Below are positions 11,451 to 23,079 of a stretch of 64,000 nucleotides of DNA, one piece after another. Every line of letters starts with the position of its first letter. Within the stretch, counting starts at the first letter, position 1. The notes beneath the pieces are model-generated. The model saw only the letters and a program-made list of their open reading frames with translations, ran no database searches and was not told where the DNA came from. Where the stretch lies: assembly GCF_000321225.1 (NCBI RefSeq), contig NW_004450479.1, positions 603,018 through 667,017 on the forward strand. The letters are read 5' to 3'. Origin of the DNA: Odobenus rosmarus divergens. Lineage: Eukaryota > Chordata > Mammalia > Carnivora > Odobenidae. A program made the translations under genes and the position numbers.

Positions 11451-13290
11451 TGAGAAAGTCTTCAAAAGTGACATTACCAAACTTAATCTGCAATTAAAAC
11501 ATGCCATACAAAAAAGTAGTGCTGTATCATGAACTGACTGGCAGTTAATTTAGCATAGGAACAGGGTCACTTTTCTAAATAAACACAATTGTAGTTTCAC
11601 ATGTTAAATAGTTTGGGGCAGTAACAAATTCAACCTATTCTATTTATGTTTGGCTATTAGATATTCTAGGACCTTTCTGATCAAAAATATGTCAAATTGA
11701 CTTGACATTTCAAAGTACTTGAACAACTGTTAAAGAGTTGCTTATTTTTATTTATAAATTATACTTAGTTTGCTACCATGGCAACAGCAAGAGCAACAAC
11801 ACACCCAGACATTCCTGCCCAGCAGATCTTCCCAAAACACTTTATTGCCCACTCAGGCACCAGACTAGGTCCCTAGACAAATAAGAACCCTGTCCTCAAA
11901 GAGGACATTCTTCATTCTGTCACTGACCATACTGAAAATGCTCCCACCAGGCCCAGGCAAACCTCATACTCCACAACCAGGCCCAAGGTCCCTTCCAGCC
12001 TAAATTCTAAGTTCTTTGGCACCAGGCTACTGGCCCAGGGACACCGATAAAGCCACGTCCACCCGCTCACTTCCAGGAGCACCCTCCCCCCCAACACGCA
12101 CAGGTAGCCCAGGGTTCTTCCACTGAGCCCACCCCAGAGAACTCCCCAGGACCCATAACACCTGCACCTCCAGTGAGTTAGATGCTCCTGGAGAGGAAAA
12201 AGTTTATGCATCTGTACACACAGTGTCACATACTTGGCTGAAAATCAAGGATTTGTGGAAATCACCTGTTTTCTGGAAAACCACATGCCCTGGCACTCAT
12301 GGGCATGTTCAGCAACCCCCCACACACACTTGAGAATCCCGGTTTTGCTCACCAACCATCATGGAAAAACTATTTGTAACAGATCTTACCCAAACTGTTT
12401 AAAATACAATAGCCAACACACAGGATCATGGACCTCATCTTTCTCTATTCCCCCTAAATTAATACATTATTTGCTATTTTAATAAAATGACAAATCATAC
12501 TTTCAGCCGAAATTACTTATGTACTCTCCCAAGTTCTCTGTATGTAAATTTTTAACACTAACTACAAAATACAAATTCACTCAAAAATTGGAATTAGACT
12601 AAAATCACTGTCATTCAAATAAGAGACCAACCATGGATTGTCGTGTTTTTTTAACTTGTACAGTGATTTTCAATTCAGTGGACAAATCTGCATAACTGCT
12701 CTAAATTACACATGCTTTTAAACTTACACAACTTGAGTGCTCGCTTTGGCAGCACATATACTAAACTCACACAACCTGACTTTCTGACTTAAAAAGAACT
12801 TGTAAAACGTTTAATTTCAAGAAAAAGAATTTTTAAAACAATGTATCTACACTGAGCTAGTACCAACTGTCTTTACACTGTTTATTTCATCAATAATATG
12901 TTACCACTCTACACCAAACACGTAGGAATGATGTCTTACAAAAAGAGAGGCGCTACAAAGTCCTACCAGTTACCTACTTATTTCACGCGGTAAAAATGTC
13001 AAAACCCTTCTGTGAAAAAAAAAATCCCTGGGCCCATAAGAAGTGCAGGGCTCATGGAAGCCTTGGCGGCCCTGGAGACTCTTCCGCCTGCACAAGCTGG
13101 CGGCGGAGGTCAGAGGCTCTGCCTCCACTGCACCGCCTCTCTTACTCAGCCCTTCTTTGGGTGGCACTGTACCCCTCAAAAAGTCTGATTTCTGCTCCCT
13201 CACCAAAAGGTCAACTTATTCTGTTTAGCATGTCAATATAAACGGTTCTGGCTGATAACAGGATAATTTTCCTTAAAAACCTCAAAACCC
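11451..13290. other. No gene recognised
   Basis: AT-rich sequence with the U6 fragment at 12737. The stretch 13493-14239 is likewise empty. Confidence 0.5.
12737..12765 (+). pseudogene. Truncated U6 snRNA retrocopy
   Basis: 29 bases match the 5' end of U6 snRNA with one change. Flanks show a direct repeat: AAACTTACACAACTTGA before and AAACTCACACAACCTGA after, 15 of 17 identical. This indicates LINE-1-type insertion of a 5' U6 fragment. It lacks the rest of U6 and is not functional. Confidence 0.8.
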
Positions 13291-13492
13291 GGGCGCCTGG
13301 GTGGCTCAGTCGTTAAGCGTCTGCCTTCAGCTCAGGTCGTGATCCCAGGGTCCTGGGATCGAGCCCCACATCGGGCTCCCTGCTCCGCGGGGAGACTGCT
13401 TCTCCCTCTCCCACTCCCCCTGCTTGTGTTCCCTCTCTCGCTGTGTCTCTCTCTGTCAAATAAATAAATAAAATCTTAAAAAAAAAAAAAAA
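13291..13492 (+). mobile_element. SINEC
   Basis: Close to consensus. CTCAAAAC flanks it on both sides. Confidence 0.92.
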
Positions 13493-14239
13493 CAACTCAA
13501 AACTCTCGGAATAAAGATATAAAATCCTTTGTTGTGACATCAAGTTGTTTGTAAACAACAAACTGTTGGATTAAACAGGCCCCTACCGCAGAGTTTACCC
13601 AGTCTGCGGTATACACACATAAACAGCCTTCTCCGAAACACGCCCATCAGAGACTCAGAAACTGGCTGGTGCAACTTTCCAGACCATCTACGCAACAAGA
13701 CAGCACACACGCACAAAAGTCAAGGAATTAAGAAAAGTAACAGCTCTTATCAGCATTTCCAGCAACTAAAAGCAGTTAAAAAATTTCAGTTTGTGGACAA
13801 AGGCTTTATTTGCAATGATCTAGAAAGGAGTCCCTGAGGAATAATTACTATTTCCTAGGCAGCAAGTTTGTTTTTCAAAGTAAATGATAACTTCATAAAA
13901 CCAGAGAACCCAGCTAAATCGTTTTGTAGGGAGGCTGACAACTCCCCATGAAGCTCACCTAACACCCTCTGTGACCTTATAATAGCCCCTAAACAATCGG
14001 CGGACTGAAAAGCAAAGTCCTATTAGACGTATCCAGTTTTCCCCAAATTTTAAGGTGCAGAGCGCGGATTTAAAAACGAATCATGCTCGAAGAGTCTGTA
14101 ATTTTGGGGGTTACTAAAAATACGATGGGGAAAAAGGAGTCCTTGCAGCTCAAAACATACACTTGAAATATTCCAGTACTGAAAACCTGAAGCACAAAAA
14201 GGAAGTATCGAGCAGCCCATCCTTGTAAGATTCGTATTT

Positions 14240-15790
14240 TAGGTGAAGAAAACACAGATTTTAGCGCGGGGCCGCTGCCCCGCTGGCCTGTGCCGTGCGT
14301 CTCCGGGACTACCCACACGCTGCTCACGAACAATATATGCGAGGTCCCAGAAAGGCTGCGTCGGCCCACGTGCACGGCTGCCCGGGCCTGCGGCTACGGG
14401 GACGAGAGGCCGGTCGGCGTCCCGCTCGTGGGCCGGCGCGCCCGGGTCGTGGATCGGGGTCTGGCCCGGCCGGGGGGGGCGGTCCAGGCCGAGGTTCTGG
14501 CCCTGCACAGGACGGGCAAGGGCAGGGCTGCGGGTCTGGGTCCGGATCCGTGTCCTCCCCGCGGGCAGGACCGAGGCCGGGGCCGCACGGCTCGCGCGGG
14601 TCGGCGGCCCCGCCGGCCAGGCCNNNNNNNNNNNNNNNNNNNNNNNNNNNNNNNNNNNNNNNNNNNNNNNNNNNNNNNNNNNNNNNNNNNNNNNNNNNNN
14701 NNNNNNNNNNNNNNNNNNNNNNNNNNNNNNNNNNNNNNNNNNNNNNNNNNNNNNNNNNNNNNNNNNNNNNNNNNNNNNNNNNNNNNNNNNNNNNNNNNNN
14801 NNNNNNNNNNNNNNNNNNNNNNNNNNNNNNNNNNNNNNNNNNNNNNNNNNNNNNNNNNNNNNNNNNNNNNNNNNNNNNNNNNNNNNNNNNNNNNNNNNNN
14901 NNNNNNNNNNNNNNNNNNNNNNNNNNNNNNNNNNNNNNNNNNNNNNNNNNNNNNNNNNNNNNNNNNNNNNNNNNNNNNNNNNNNNNNNNNNNNNNNNNNN
15001 NNNNNNNNNNNNNNNNNNNNNNNNNNNNNNNNNNNNNNNNNNNNNNNNNNNNNNNNNNNNNNNNNNNNNNNNNNNNNNNNNNNNNNNNNNNNNNNNNNNN
15101 NNNCGGAGCTGAGGGCCGCGCGAGGCCGCCGGCCGGCGAGCGACGAGCGGCGGCGAGGGGCGGGACACGCGCGGCGCGCTGCGAGCCGGCGGGCGCCGCT
15201 GACTGACGGCCGTACTGGCCAATGGGGGCGGTGCACAGCAGTGGGGCTACCGGCGGCCGGCCAATGGCGAGGCACGCCGGCCGAGCGCCCGCACGTCCGG
15301 CCGCGGCGCCCGGCGCAGGCGCGGCTTCCAGCAGCCTGGAAAACCCGGGGTAGAGCGTGGCTGGCGCGGAGCTTCGGGGCAGCTCGGTGGCGGGTCGAGG
15401 TCGTCGCGGGCTGGGCGGGGGGCGCGTGACGTCTGCCCCGAGGAGCCGCCGCGGCTCGGGCCACGGGGTGGGTGGAGCGCTCGTGGCCTGCGCGGGCATC
15501 CGTACGGCCTTTGGGCAGAGCTGGAAACTGCTTCCACTGCGGGCGGTCCGCGGGAGACCGGCGACGGCCGAGTCAGCTCCGCGGTGCTGGGACGCGGGGG
15601 CTGGGGCGCAGGAGGCTGGGGACGCGGAGCCCGGGATTGCGGGAGGCCAGGGGTTCCGGGGGCATGAGGGCCGGGGATGCAGGGGCGCGGGGGGCCGGGG
15701 CGGGGGGCTGCAGGACGTATCTCACCTGGGCGCAAGAAGGCGCTCAGGGCGCCCGCGGGAGGCATTGGGGCACCCCACCCCGCCACGACG
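14240..15790 (-). promoter_or_regulatory. CpG island with assembly gap, possible FOXK2 promoter/exon 1
   Basis: Extremely GC- and CpG-rich sequence on both sides of a 480-base gap. Inverted CCAAT boxes (ATTGG on the minus strand) lie near 15220 and 15263. Human gene order NARF-FOXK2 (same direction) puts the FOXK2 start next on this side, on the minus strand. The FOXK2 first exon (FHA-domain region) is not visible and would have to lie in the gap. The identity is inferred from synteny alone. Confidence 0.45.
14624..15103. other. Assembly gap, 480 N
   Basis: Unresolved bases in the centre of the GC-richest part of the window. Any coding frame drawn across it is unsupported. Confidence 0.99.
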
Positions 15791-15973
15791 GAACTCTGAC
15801 TTTATTTACGGTCTGTGCTCGCAATTCAGTACAGAGTTTTTTGAGCCATGAATCTGGCAGAATGTCCTAGACCGAGAAACAAATTGCATTAAGTATTTAT
15901 GTATTGGTGGTCTTGAGACAGGTATGGGAATGTGAAGTGGGAGAGCCTCTCGTATTTAAAAAACAAAATGCAA

Positions 15974-16070
15974 AGGTGCCCGGCTGGCTGGTTGGTAGAG
16001 CACGCGACTCTTGACCTCCCGGTTGTAAGTTCGAGCCCCACAGTCGGTGTAGATTAAAGTCTCGTAAAAA
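15974..16070 (+). mobile_element. Short SINEC subtype
   Basis: GGTAGAGCACGCGACTCTTG head with the GTTGTAAGTTCGAGCCCCAC B-box; no CT-rich block. Confidence 0.85.
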
Positions 16071-16837
16071 GTAAATAACAAAATACAGTCGAATGGAAGA
16101 ACGAGCATACGATCAAGTATAACGAGTGTTTCCAAATCGCTGATGACGGTGGCCGTGGAGTGTGTTGTTGCCTTCCTTGTGCTTTAGTGCACACATTCAG
16201 GACATGACCTCTCTAATGGCTTCCAGAAGTTTCACTGTGATAAAGGTATTAATGGTGTTTGGAGTGTGTGCTGTATGGTGTTAGCAAAACTTACGCAAGC
16301 TTCCTTTAAACTCCTCACAAGTCTTGGCCAGCACCGGATGTCCGTCATGCAGGGCACCCAGATTTGCAGACATACAGAGGATGAGCTTGTAGCATGCACC
16401 GATGTGTTTCAATTACATCCTTGTAGTGTAGACACGAGGCACCTTGATGAAAGTTAGATGATGGCAAGCCCTAAGCAAGTAGAAATGGTAAAGATCACAC
16501 AGCTCTGAGGGGAAAACTCACCAAGTGCTGAGACCGTCAGGAAGGGCTCCAAATCAGAGTCAGGACCTTCCATCCATTCCAGATGCTGGATAAGCTTCCA
16601 CTGTATGCCAGGCACAGGGAGCAGTGAGCCAACCAGGCAGCCATGTCCCATCAGTAGGCGTGAAAGAGGACCAAAAGGAAGCCAGCCTTCAGGACCCCTT
16701 GTGACGGAGGGGAAAAGCAGCACCAGAAGATGCTCACAGGGTAGGCAACCTGCTGCTCTTTATGTCAAAAAACTGAAGGCAGAGATGTGGAAGACACACA
16801 CGCAGACTCTTAACGAAGATTTGTTCTTTCAGATGTG

Positions 16838-16925
16838 TCCTGAGCATCTAGTTTATGCCAGACACGGGTGGAAGAAGAGAGGAGATGCTTACAGAGGATC
16901 CACGGTATACATGTGAATAAGGACA
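16838..16925 (+). mobile_element. MIR/L2-like fragment
   Basis: TGAGCATCTAGTTTATGCCA GACACG resembles the shared MIR/L2 motif; the rest is weak. Confidence 0.4.
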
Positions 16926-17630
16926 CAGGACAGCCAAAGAGCGGGTGCTGAAAGGCAGAGTGCTGGGGCCAAGAGGTGAGGAGAGGAGGAGACGTCTGAC
17001 CTGACACCCGAAGGATGTGCACCAGAGACCGCAGGAACCTCTGGGCAAAGAAGAAGGGCACCTGCTCTGAGGAGGGGTAGGCTGGTGTGTCCCAGGCCAA
17101 AGGCCCATGAATGATGGGAGGAGAAACACGAGCATTTCAGAAGACATTTCAGAGCTTCTCATTTAGGGAAGTGGGAAACCAAGGGGCAGCTCAAGCAAGG
17201 AGTAAACTGCTCAAGCATTTTAATTGTTAAAAATGTCAACCTCCTTGCCGCGTGCAACAAAATTGAAAACGGAGACCCATTTGTGTCTCTTGTAATGATT
17301 CAGACTATAGAAAGAAATAGCTGGACCCATGGTCCTCAAAGCTTTTTGCATAGTATCCAATAAACTAATTTTGTGAAATCTTTTAACACCCCTCATTCAA
17401 GATAATAGCAAAATTTTCCATCATGTTTAAATAATTGTGGTGGATGTAATTTCTCAAATATTATAAATACTGACTTTTTAAATAAATTATGGCATCGTTC
17501 CTTAGATGTATGAAATGGATCCTGAATGCCATTGTGATTTGAAACCCACCAGCCTATGTTTTATAAACATATAAACAGTCTCTTAGTTAACTTTTAGTTT
17601 TAGTTTAATTTTATTAAATCCTTTACTCCT

Positions 17631-17836
17631 GGGGCGCCTGGGTGGCCCAGTAGGTTAAGCATCAGACTCTTGGTTTCAGCTCAGGTCATGGTCCCAGGGT
17701 CATGAGATCCAGCCCTGTGTCAGCCCTGTGTCGGGCTCTGCACTTAGTGTGGAGTCTGCTTGTCCCTCTCCCTCTGTTCCTCCCCACCGCTCTTGCTCTC
17801 TCACTCTCTCAAATAAATAAAAAATCTTTTTAAAAA
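17631..17836 (+). mobile_element. SINEC, older subtype
   Basis: Perfect target duplication AAATCCTTTACTCC. The middle has a repeated CAGCCCTGTGT. Confidence 0.92.
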
Positions 17837-18107
17837 ATCCTTTACTCCCAAACTCATTTCCATTCAAATTCCCCCACAAATTTTATCCTAAATACAATAA
17901 GTGTTTATGCTTGAGTATTTATTCATGAGCTTATTATTTACCCCTGGAGACACAAACATACACAGATACGTACATTAATTTGCAATTCCTGCAAATGTGT
18001 CATGTTAAAACATTTCTCTTGGATTAAATTAGTATTACAACTTTTGTTAACATAATTGATGAGAGCAATATAAACATATGCAGGTTTTGATTAAGATTAA
18101 AGTTGAG

Positions 18108-18299
18108 CGGCGCCTGGGTGGCTCAGTTGGTTAAGCTTCTGCCTTCGGCTCAGGTCATGATCCTGGAGTCCCAGGATCGAGTCCCGCATCGGGCTCCCTG
18201 CTCAGCGGGGAGTCTGCTTCTCCCTCTGACCCTCCCCCTCTCATGTGCTCTCTCTCTCTCTCTCTAATAAATAAATAAAATCTTTAAAAAAAAAAAAAA
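18108..18299 (+). mobile_element. SINEC
   Basis: Near-consensus copy with an (A)n tail; AGTTGAG occurs on both sides. Confidence 0.9.
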
Positions 18300-18350
18300 G
18301 ACTAAGAAGTTGAGAATATTGGAGATTTATCTCTTAATATGTCTGGGGCT

Positions 18351-18543
18351 TTTTTTTTTTTTAAGATTTTATTTATTTTTTTTGTCAGAGCACAAGTAGG
18401 GGGAGCGGCAGGCAGAGCAGGCAGAGGGAGAAGTAGGCTCTCTGCCAAGCAAGGAGCCCGATGTGGGACTCGATCCCAGGACCCTGGGATCGTGACCTGA
18501 GCCGAAGGCAGACGCTTAACCGACTGAGCCACCCAGGCGTCCC
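18351..18543 (-). mobile_element. SINEC, inverted to the previous one
   Basis: 52 bp after a plus-strand copy, so the two could form a hairpin in a transcript. Flanks GTCTGGGGCTTTTTT / GTCCAGGGCTTTTTT. Confidence 0.9.
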
Positions 18544-19290
18544 TGTCCAGGGCTTTTTTTCCCCTCAACACCTAGTTCACATATCCGGTGATGTGAATTG
18601 CTGGAGTGAGGCAGGGCGCAGAACCAGTATTATCCCTATTTTTCATAAATGGCCTACATATAAGTAAACAGGAGTAGAGGAAGTTTCATTATAGCAACCT
18701 AACACTGTTCTTTGAACCTCTTCTAGTTGCAGGTGCTACGTGAGGGCGGAGGCCTTGTAGGACTGGGAGGTGCTGGGTCTCCGTGCACTGAGACACCACA
18801 AAGGCCACACCCTAGGAGTAAGGGCCACACACCAGTAGTAAAGGAGAAAGCAAAATACCTGAAATGGAGAGCTCATTTAATTTTCTGAACACCAGACTGG
18901 ATGCAGCTAAAGAGAGGATTTTTCAACTCAAAATTCCATCAGTAGAAGTCCTCTGAAAGCACAGAACAAATTAGAATGAGAAAGAAAGATAACAGAAAGG
19001 AATATTAGGAACTGTGGGACAAGATCAAATGGTCCAGTGCGTGTAAAGTTGGATGTCCAGAAGGAAGGGAAAAGAAAATGGAACAATAGAAATATTTGAA
19101 GACAGAATGTGTAAGAATTTTACAAATTGGTAAGAATAACACTGGTGTTATTCTACACTGACCCTCAAATCCAAAAAGTTTAGCAAGCCCCAAGGAGGAC
19201 AAATTCAAAGGACAACACTTGGAGGTATATCACAGTCTGACTTCTGAAAACCAAAGGTAAAAATAGAAGTCCTAAAAGGAGACAAAATTT

Positions 19291-19501
19291 ATTTTTTTAA
19301 AGATTTATTTATTTCAGAGCATGCAGGAGAGTGGGAGGGGGCAGAAGGGCAGAGGGAGAGAGAATCCCAAGTGGACTCCCTGCTGAGTGTGGAGCCTGAT
19401 GTGGGGCTCGATCTCATGACCCTAAGTTCACAATCTGAGATGATGACATGAGCCGAAACCAAGAGTTGGATGCTCAACCAACTGCACCACCCACACGTCC
19501 C
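19291..19501 (-). mobile_element. SINEC, older subtype, inside LINE-1
   Basis: Diverged head complement CACCACCCACACGTCCC. CTAAAAG flanks it. Confidence 0.85.
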
Positions 19502-19984
19502 TAAAAGACAAAAATTTAAGAGACATATTACATTCAGGGAGACTTCATTGAGAATGACTTATCGAGCAGTGGGCGCCAGAAACAAAAAGATGGCATCCGC
19601 AAAATGCTAAAGGTCAAACAGTCCTTGAGATCAGTATCCAATACCTAACAAAAATATCCTTCAAAATTTAAGGTCGTAATTAATTTTTAACATCTGTTAT
19701 AAAAGGCATTTTCAGATAAAAGCTGAAAATCGTCACCAGAAGAGCTGGCCTTCGGAAAGATACCGACCTCCTTCAGGCGGGAGAAAAGTGACCCCAGTGG
19801 GGTCCCAGATCTGCCCTAATGAGTGAAGGACACCTGAACAGATGATGGCATGGGAAACTCTAAAAGACATTCAAATAAGTTCTTTAGAAGATTATCAGAT
19901 GAATGCTCAAAGCAAAATGTAAAGTCATGTGTTGTGGGTGCTCATTCCCTGCCATGCACTGGGATTGTCCTGTCACAGCATGTG

Positions 19985-20145
19985 TTCGGGACGGGAGCCA
20001 TGTCCCCGGGGGCTTGCGCGCACTGCCGGTGTGGCTAGGGTGACTGAGGAGCTGAGCTTTAAAGTTGTACTTGGTTATAGTTGGTGTAAGTTGATGTTTA
20101 AATAGCCGCACGTGGCTAGTGGCTGCCAGATGAGGCAGTGCAACC
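19985..20145 (+). mobile_element. Possible DNA-transposon fragment
   Basis: AATAGCCGCACGTGGCTAGT GGCTGCC resembles the end of an old MER-type DNA element (ATAGCCACATGTGGCTAGTGG in common copies). The rest is unclear. Confidence 0.35.
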
Positions 20146-20809
20146 CTCAGAAATAAAAAAAATATGATCTCAAGGAAACAAAAGTTTAGGAAGCAAGCCA
20201 GTGTTATTTCACTGTTTCGAGGTTCTTAGGTGGTTGATCAAACGCTGTATGATTTCAAAGTGAACTGTGGCAAGTGAAGGGCGTATACTATACTTTCTAG
20301 CTCAGCCCCTAAGTAAGTATAAATGTATGTATTATATATAATGTTATATAATAACCTGTATGTAAAAACTACAATAGAGGAGATAAATGGAATTTTAAAA
20401 ATATATGAATAGTCCAATAGCAGGCAAGAAAGAAGGCAAAAAGAACAGAACAAATATAGAACAAGGTAGTGGCTTTAAACCCAACTGTGTCAATCATTAT
20501 ATTAAATGTAAATGCATGGAACACTACAATTAGAAGCCAGAAATTGAGTAAAAAGGAAAAAAAAAAAACAACCCACCTGACTTAGGAGTTTACAAAACAC
20601 ACTTTCCATCTAAAGACCAAGACAAGCCAAAGTTACAAGGATGGAAAAAGAAGCATCATTCAAACACACTTTGTGCGATCGCCGGTGACACTGGCACGAG
20701 ACTGGGCCACCTCAGGTCAGGACTGTTAGGAGAGACTGGTCCGTAGTGACAGGGTCAGCTCAGCAGGAAAATGCAAGAATCCTCAGCGCATATCAGAACA
20801 TACCTTCCA

Positions 20810-20911
20810 GCGCTCCCGGCTGGCTCGGTCGGTGGAGCTTGCTACTCTGGATCTTGGGGTTATGGGTTCAGATCCCACACTGAGGGGTGACTTAGATGAA
20901 ATCTTAAAAAA
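20810..20911 (+). mobile_element. Short SINEC subtype, old
   Basis: GCTCCCGGCTGGCTCGGTCG head and GGGTTCAGATCCCACACTGA box; no CT-rich block. Confidence 0.75.
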
Positions 20912-21139
20912 CAACAACATAACTTTCAACTGCTCAAAGCAAAAATGGACAGAACTGAAATGAGAAACAGAAGAACCCACAGACTTAGTTCAAGATGCTA
21001 ACAGTCGGCTATGTAGTTATTAGAACGAGCAGGAAGAAAAGTCTAGAAGGAAAAGAGTAAGGCGAGGCCCTTCCAGGGCGAACGTCGGGCAGGCCTGGTT
21101 GGAGGAGGTGCCGTCAGAAGTGTGTGTCCGCTAACAAGC

Positions 21140-21230
21140 GCTGTGCAGCGTTTGCTTCGTGCCAGGTGCCGCTTAAAGGACCTTCCTAGATACTGACTCG
21201 GGCCGTCCTCGTGGCACCTGTCTCCGATGG
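21140..21230 (+). mobile_element. MIR-like fragment
   Basis: GTGCCAGGTGCCGCTTAAAG is close to the MIR core; the remainder is GC-shifted and uncertain. Confidence 0.4.
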
Positions 21231-21840
21231 TGCTGTGACGGCCTGCGTATCACCCTTGGGCAGCGGCAGGCACCAGGAGGGCAACCGGCCCTTGCCAGCA
21301 CAGCCCGGACTGCTCTACGCCACTTCACTTGGAGAGGCAAAAGCGAGGCCACCTCCACATGCCCCTCACAGTAAAAAGGGGTGCTTGTTAATGTTATAAC
21401 TGTGGAGTTTGATAGTCTTTAAGAAACAAAAATTCAGAGTAAAATCCAGCAAAGCAACTGGTTTCTTTAACTCATACAACCTGTGATTGAAAGTCCTGTG
21501 GCCCTAAGCCTATAACCCCATGTTTCAGCATTTCTGCCTGAACTGAAATACCTTCACTGGGAGAAAGCCAGACCCAGCAGTCTGCGTGTCCCGCAAACGG
21601 AGACTCCCCCTGTTCAGCTCTTGCCCAAACTTCCATGTCCTCTGACTACTCCCGAGGGGTGTGAGGGACCTGTGTCCACCCGTTGCTGGGCTCTGCCCAC
21701 AGCTTGCCTGTGCCATATCCCCCCCCCATCCAACAGCCCCCTTCCCTGTTTATTCCCATGCCCCACTCTTGTTCATACAGTTCTGCCTACACGCAGGTAC
21801 CCTCCTGCCCATCGATCCAGTTCCCTCCTGACGTAAAGTG

Positions 21841-22151
21841 CAGTTGGCACTTGAACAACTCAAGGGTTAGGGGCACCAGCTCCCAGGAGAGTCAAAAACT
21901 GGGTATATAGCCTCCTGTTGATAGAAGCCTTACCAATAACATAAATGGTTGATTAACAATAAGTTGTATGTTAAACATTTTATATATTGTATATATTGTA
22001 TTCTTACCAAAGAAAATAAGCTAGAATAAAAAGCTGTTAGTGAAATCGTAAGGAAGAGAAAATAGATTGGTACTACACTGTATTGAAAAAAAAAAAGCCA
22101 CCTGTAAGTGGACCTACAGGGTTCAAACCCATGTGGCCCAAGGGTCCACTG
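21841..22151 (+). mobile_element. Tigger2-type DNA transposon, internally deleted
   Basis: Starts CAGTTGGCACTTGAACAACT and ends GGCCCAAGGGTCCACTG, imperfect terminal inverted repeats. The body has GAAGCCTTACCAATAACATA and GTAAGGAAGAGAAAATAGAT of the Tigger2 group. At 311 bp the transposase region is gone. Confidence 0.8.
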
Positions 22152-22410
22152 TGTTCCCTCACTGTGGCAACTCTTTGTGTGGATTTTGTAACCTGTGACA
22201 TTTAGTAACTCTGGGCTGGTGATGTTCTTGCTGCTTTCCTTCCATTGTTACTTCGTTTCTGTAATGTTAGGTCCTGTCTCCCCAGCTGGGGAGACCTCCA
22301 TTTGTACTTCTGAGTGATCAATGCCATGCCAGTATGTGTCTGTCTCAGGAAATCATGTAACTCCATTCATCCACTTGGCTGCCAGGAGCTGCTTTCAACT
22401 CGTCCTTGGA

Positions 22411-22476
22411 GTACGCAAAGGAAACACATATTCTTATTTTGGGGTATGCAAAGGAAACACATATTCTTATTTTGGC
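22411..22476 (+). repeat. 33-bp tandem duplication
   Basis: 22411-22443 and 22444-22476 both contain GCAAAGGAAACACATATTCT and differ at two positions. Confidence 0.95.
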
Positions 22477-23079
22477 CAAGCTTTCAGAGAAGATATAAGG
22501 AATATTCACAAAAATATGGCCATGCTGATAATCAATACTGTAAATTTAAAAAGTATTATCATGGATGTAGGCACTAAATTAAATAAATGATAAATTTCAC
22601 ATTTTCTGGTTTTCTTCTTTCAGAAACACAGGTACTACGGTGTAAAAAATTATATAACCATAAACTCTCTGCTACCCAGCCTTCTGAGAAGAATGCACTG
22701 TTCTGGTTGGTTAAACGCCCTGGGCTCTAGGGCCGGAGGAGAGTGTAGAGATGTATGTTCCTCTGTCAGCGTCTGCACAGCACCCGGCGGGCAGTAGGTA
22801 TTTCGTACATATGTCACATCGCTGAACTGAACTGAAGTCTACTTGATAAAGAAATCCAAATTTATATGATTATGAAGTTTCAAATCGTTGTAATACAATC
22901 ACAACATCACAACCACCTGACGTCAAAACCTTACCGATGAGACCTGCTCTTGACCATTCAGGAGGTGTTCGGGGGTCTCTTGGTACCCATGAGCATAATT
23001 ACCAATGCCATTTTTCCACTGTCATGGTATATACAGAGAAGTACCCGTCAATATAGAGCTCACCCCAATTGGTTTAAGT

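Larger units (their letters stand above)
15791..17630. other. No gene recognised
   Basis: Flank of the CpG island with a short SINE and a MIR/L2-like piece; otherwise unique sequence. Confidence 0.5.
18845..20580 (+). mobile_element. LINE-1, old ORF1 to ORF2 start
   Basis: Shows the same blocks as the copy at 3490-6440, including the peptide region near the ORF1 end and an ORF2-start-like stretch near 20490. It is broken by a SINE at 19291 and probably by a DNA-transposon fragment near 19985-20145. No coding capacity remains. Confidence 0.65.
20912..23079. other. Intergenic, repeats only
   Basis: Holds a MIR-like piece, the Tigger2 element and the 33-bp duplication. No exon recognised. Confidence 0.5.

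Noticed and set aside
12737..12765. Functional U6 snRNA gene
   Set aside because: Only 29 of about 107 bases are present and there is no snRNA promoter or terminator.
14239..15499. Several long open frames on both strands (289-391 codons)
   Set aside because: They pass through 480 unknown bases read as X and are Pro/Arg/Ala-rich translation of CpG-rich DNA.
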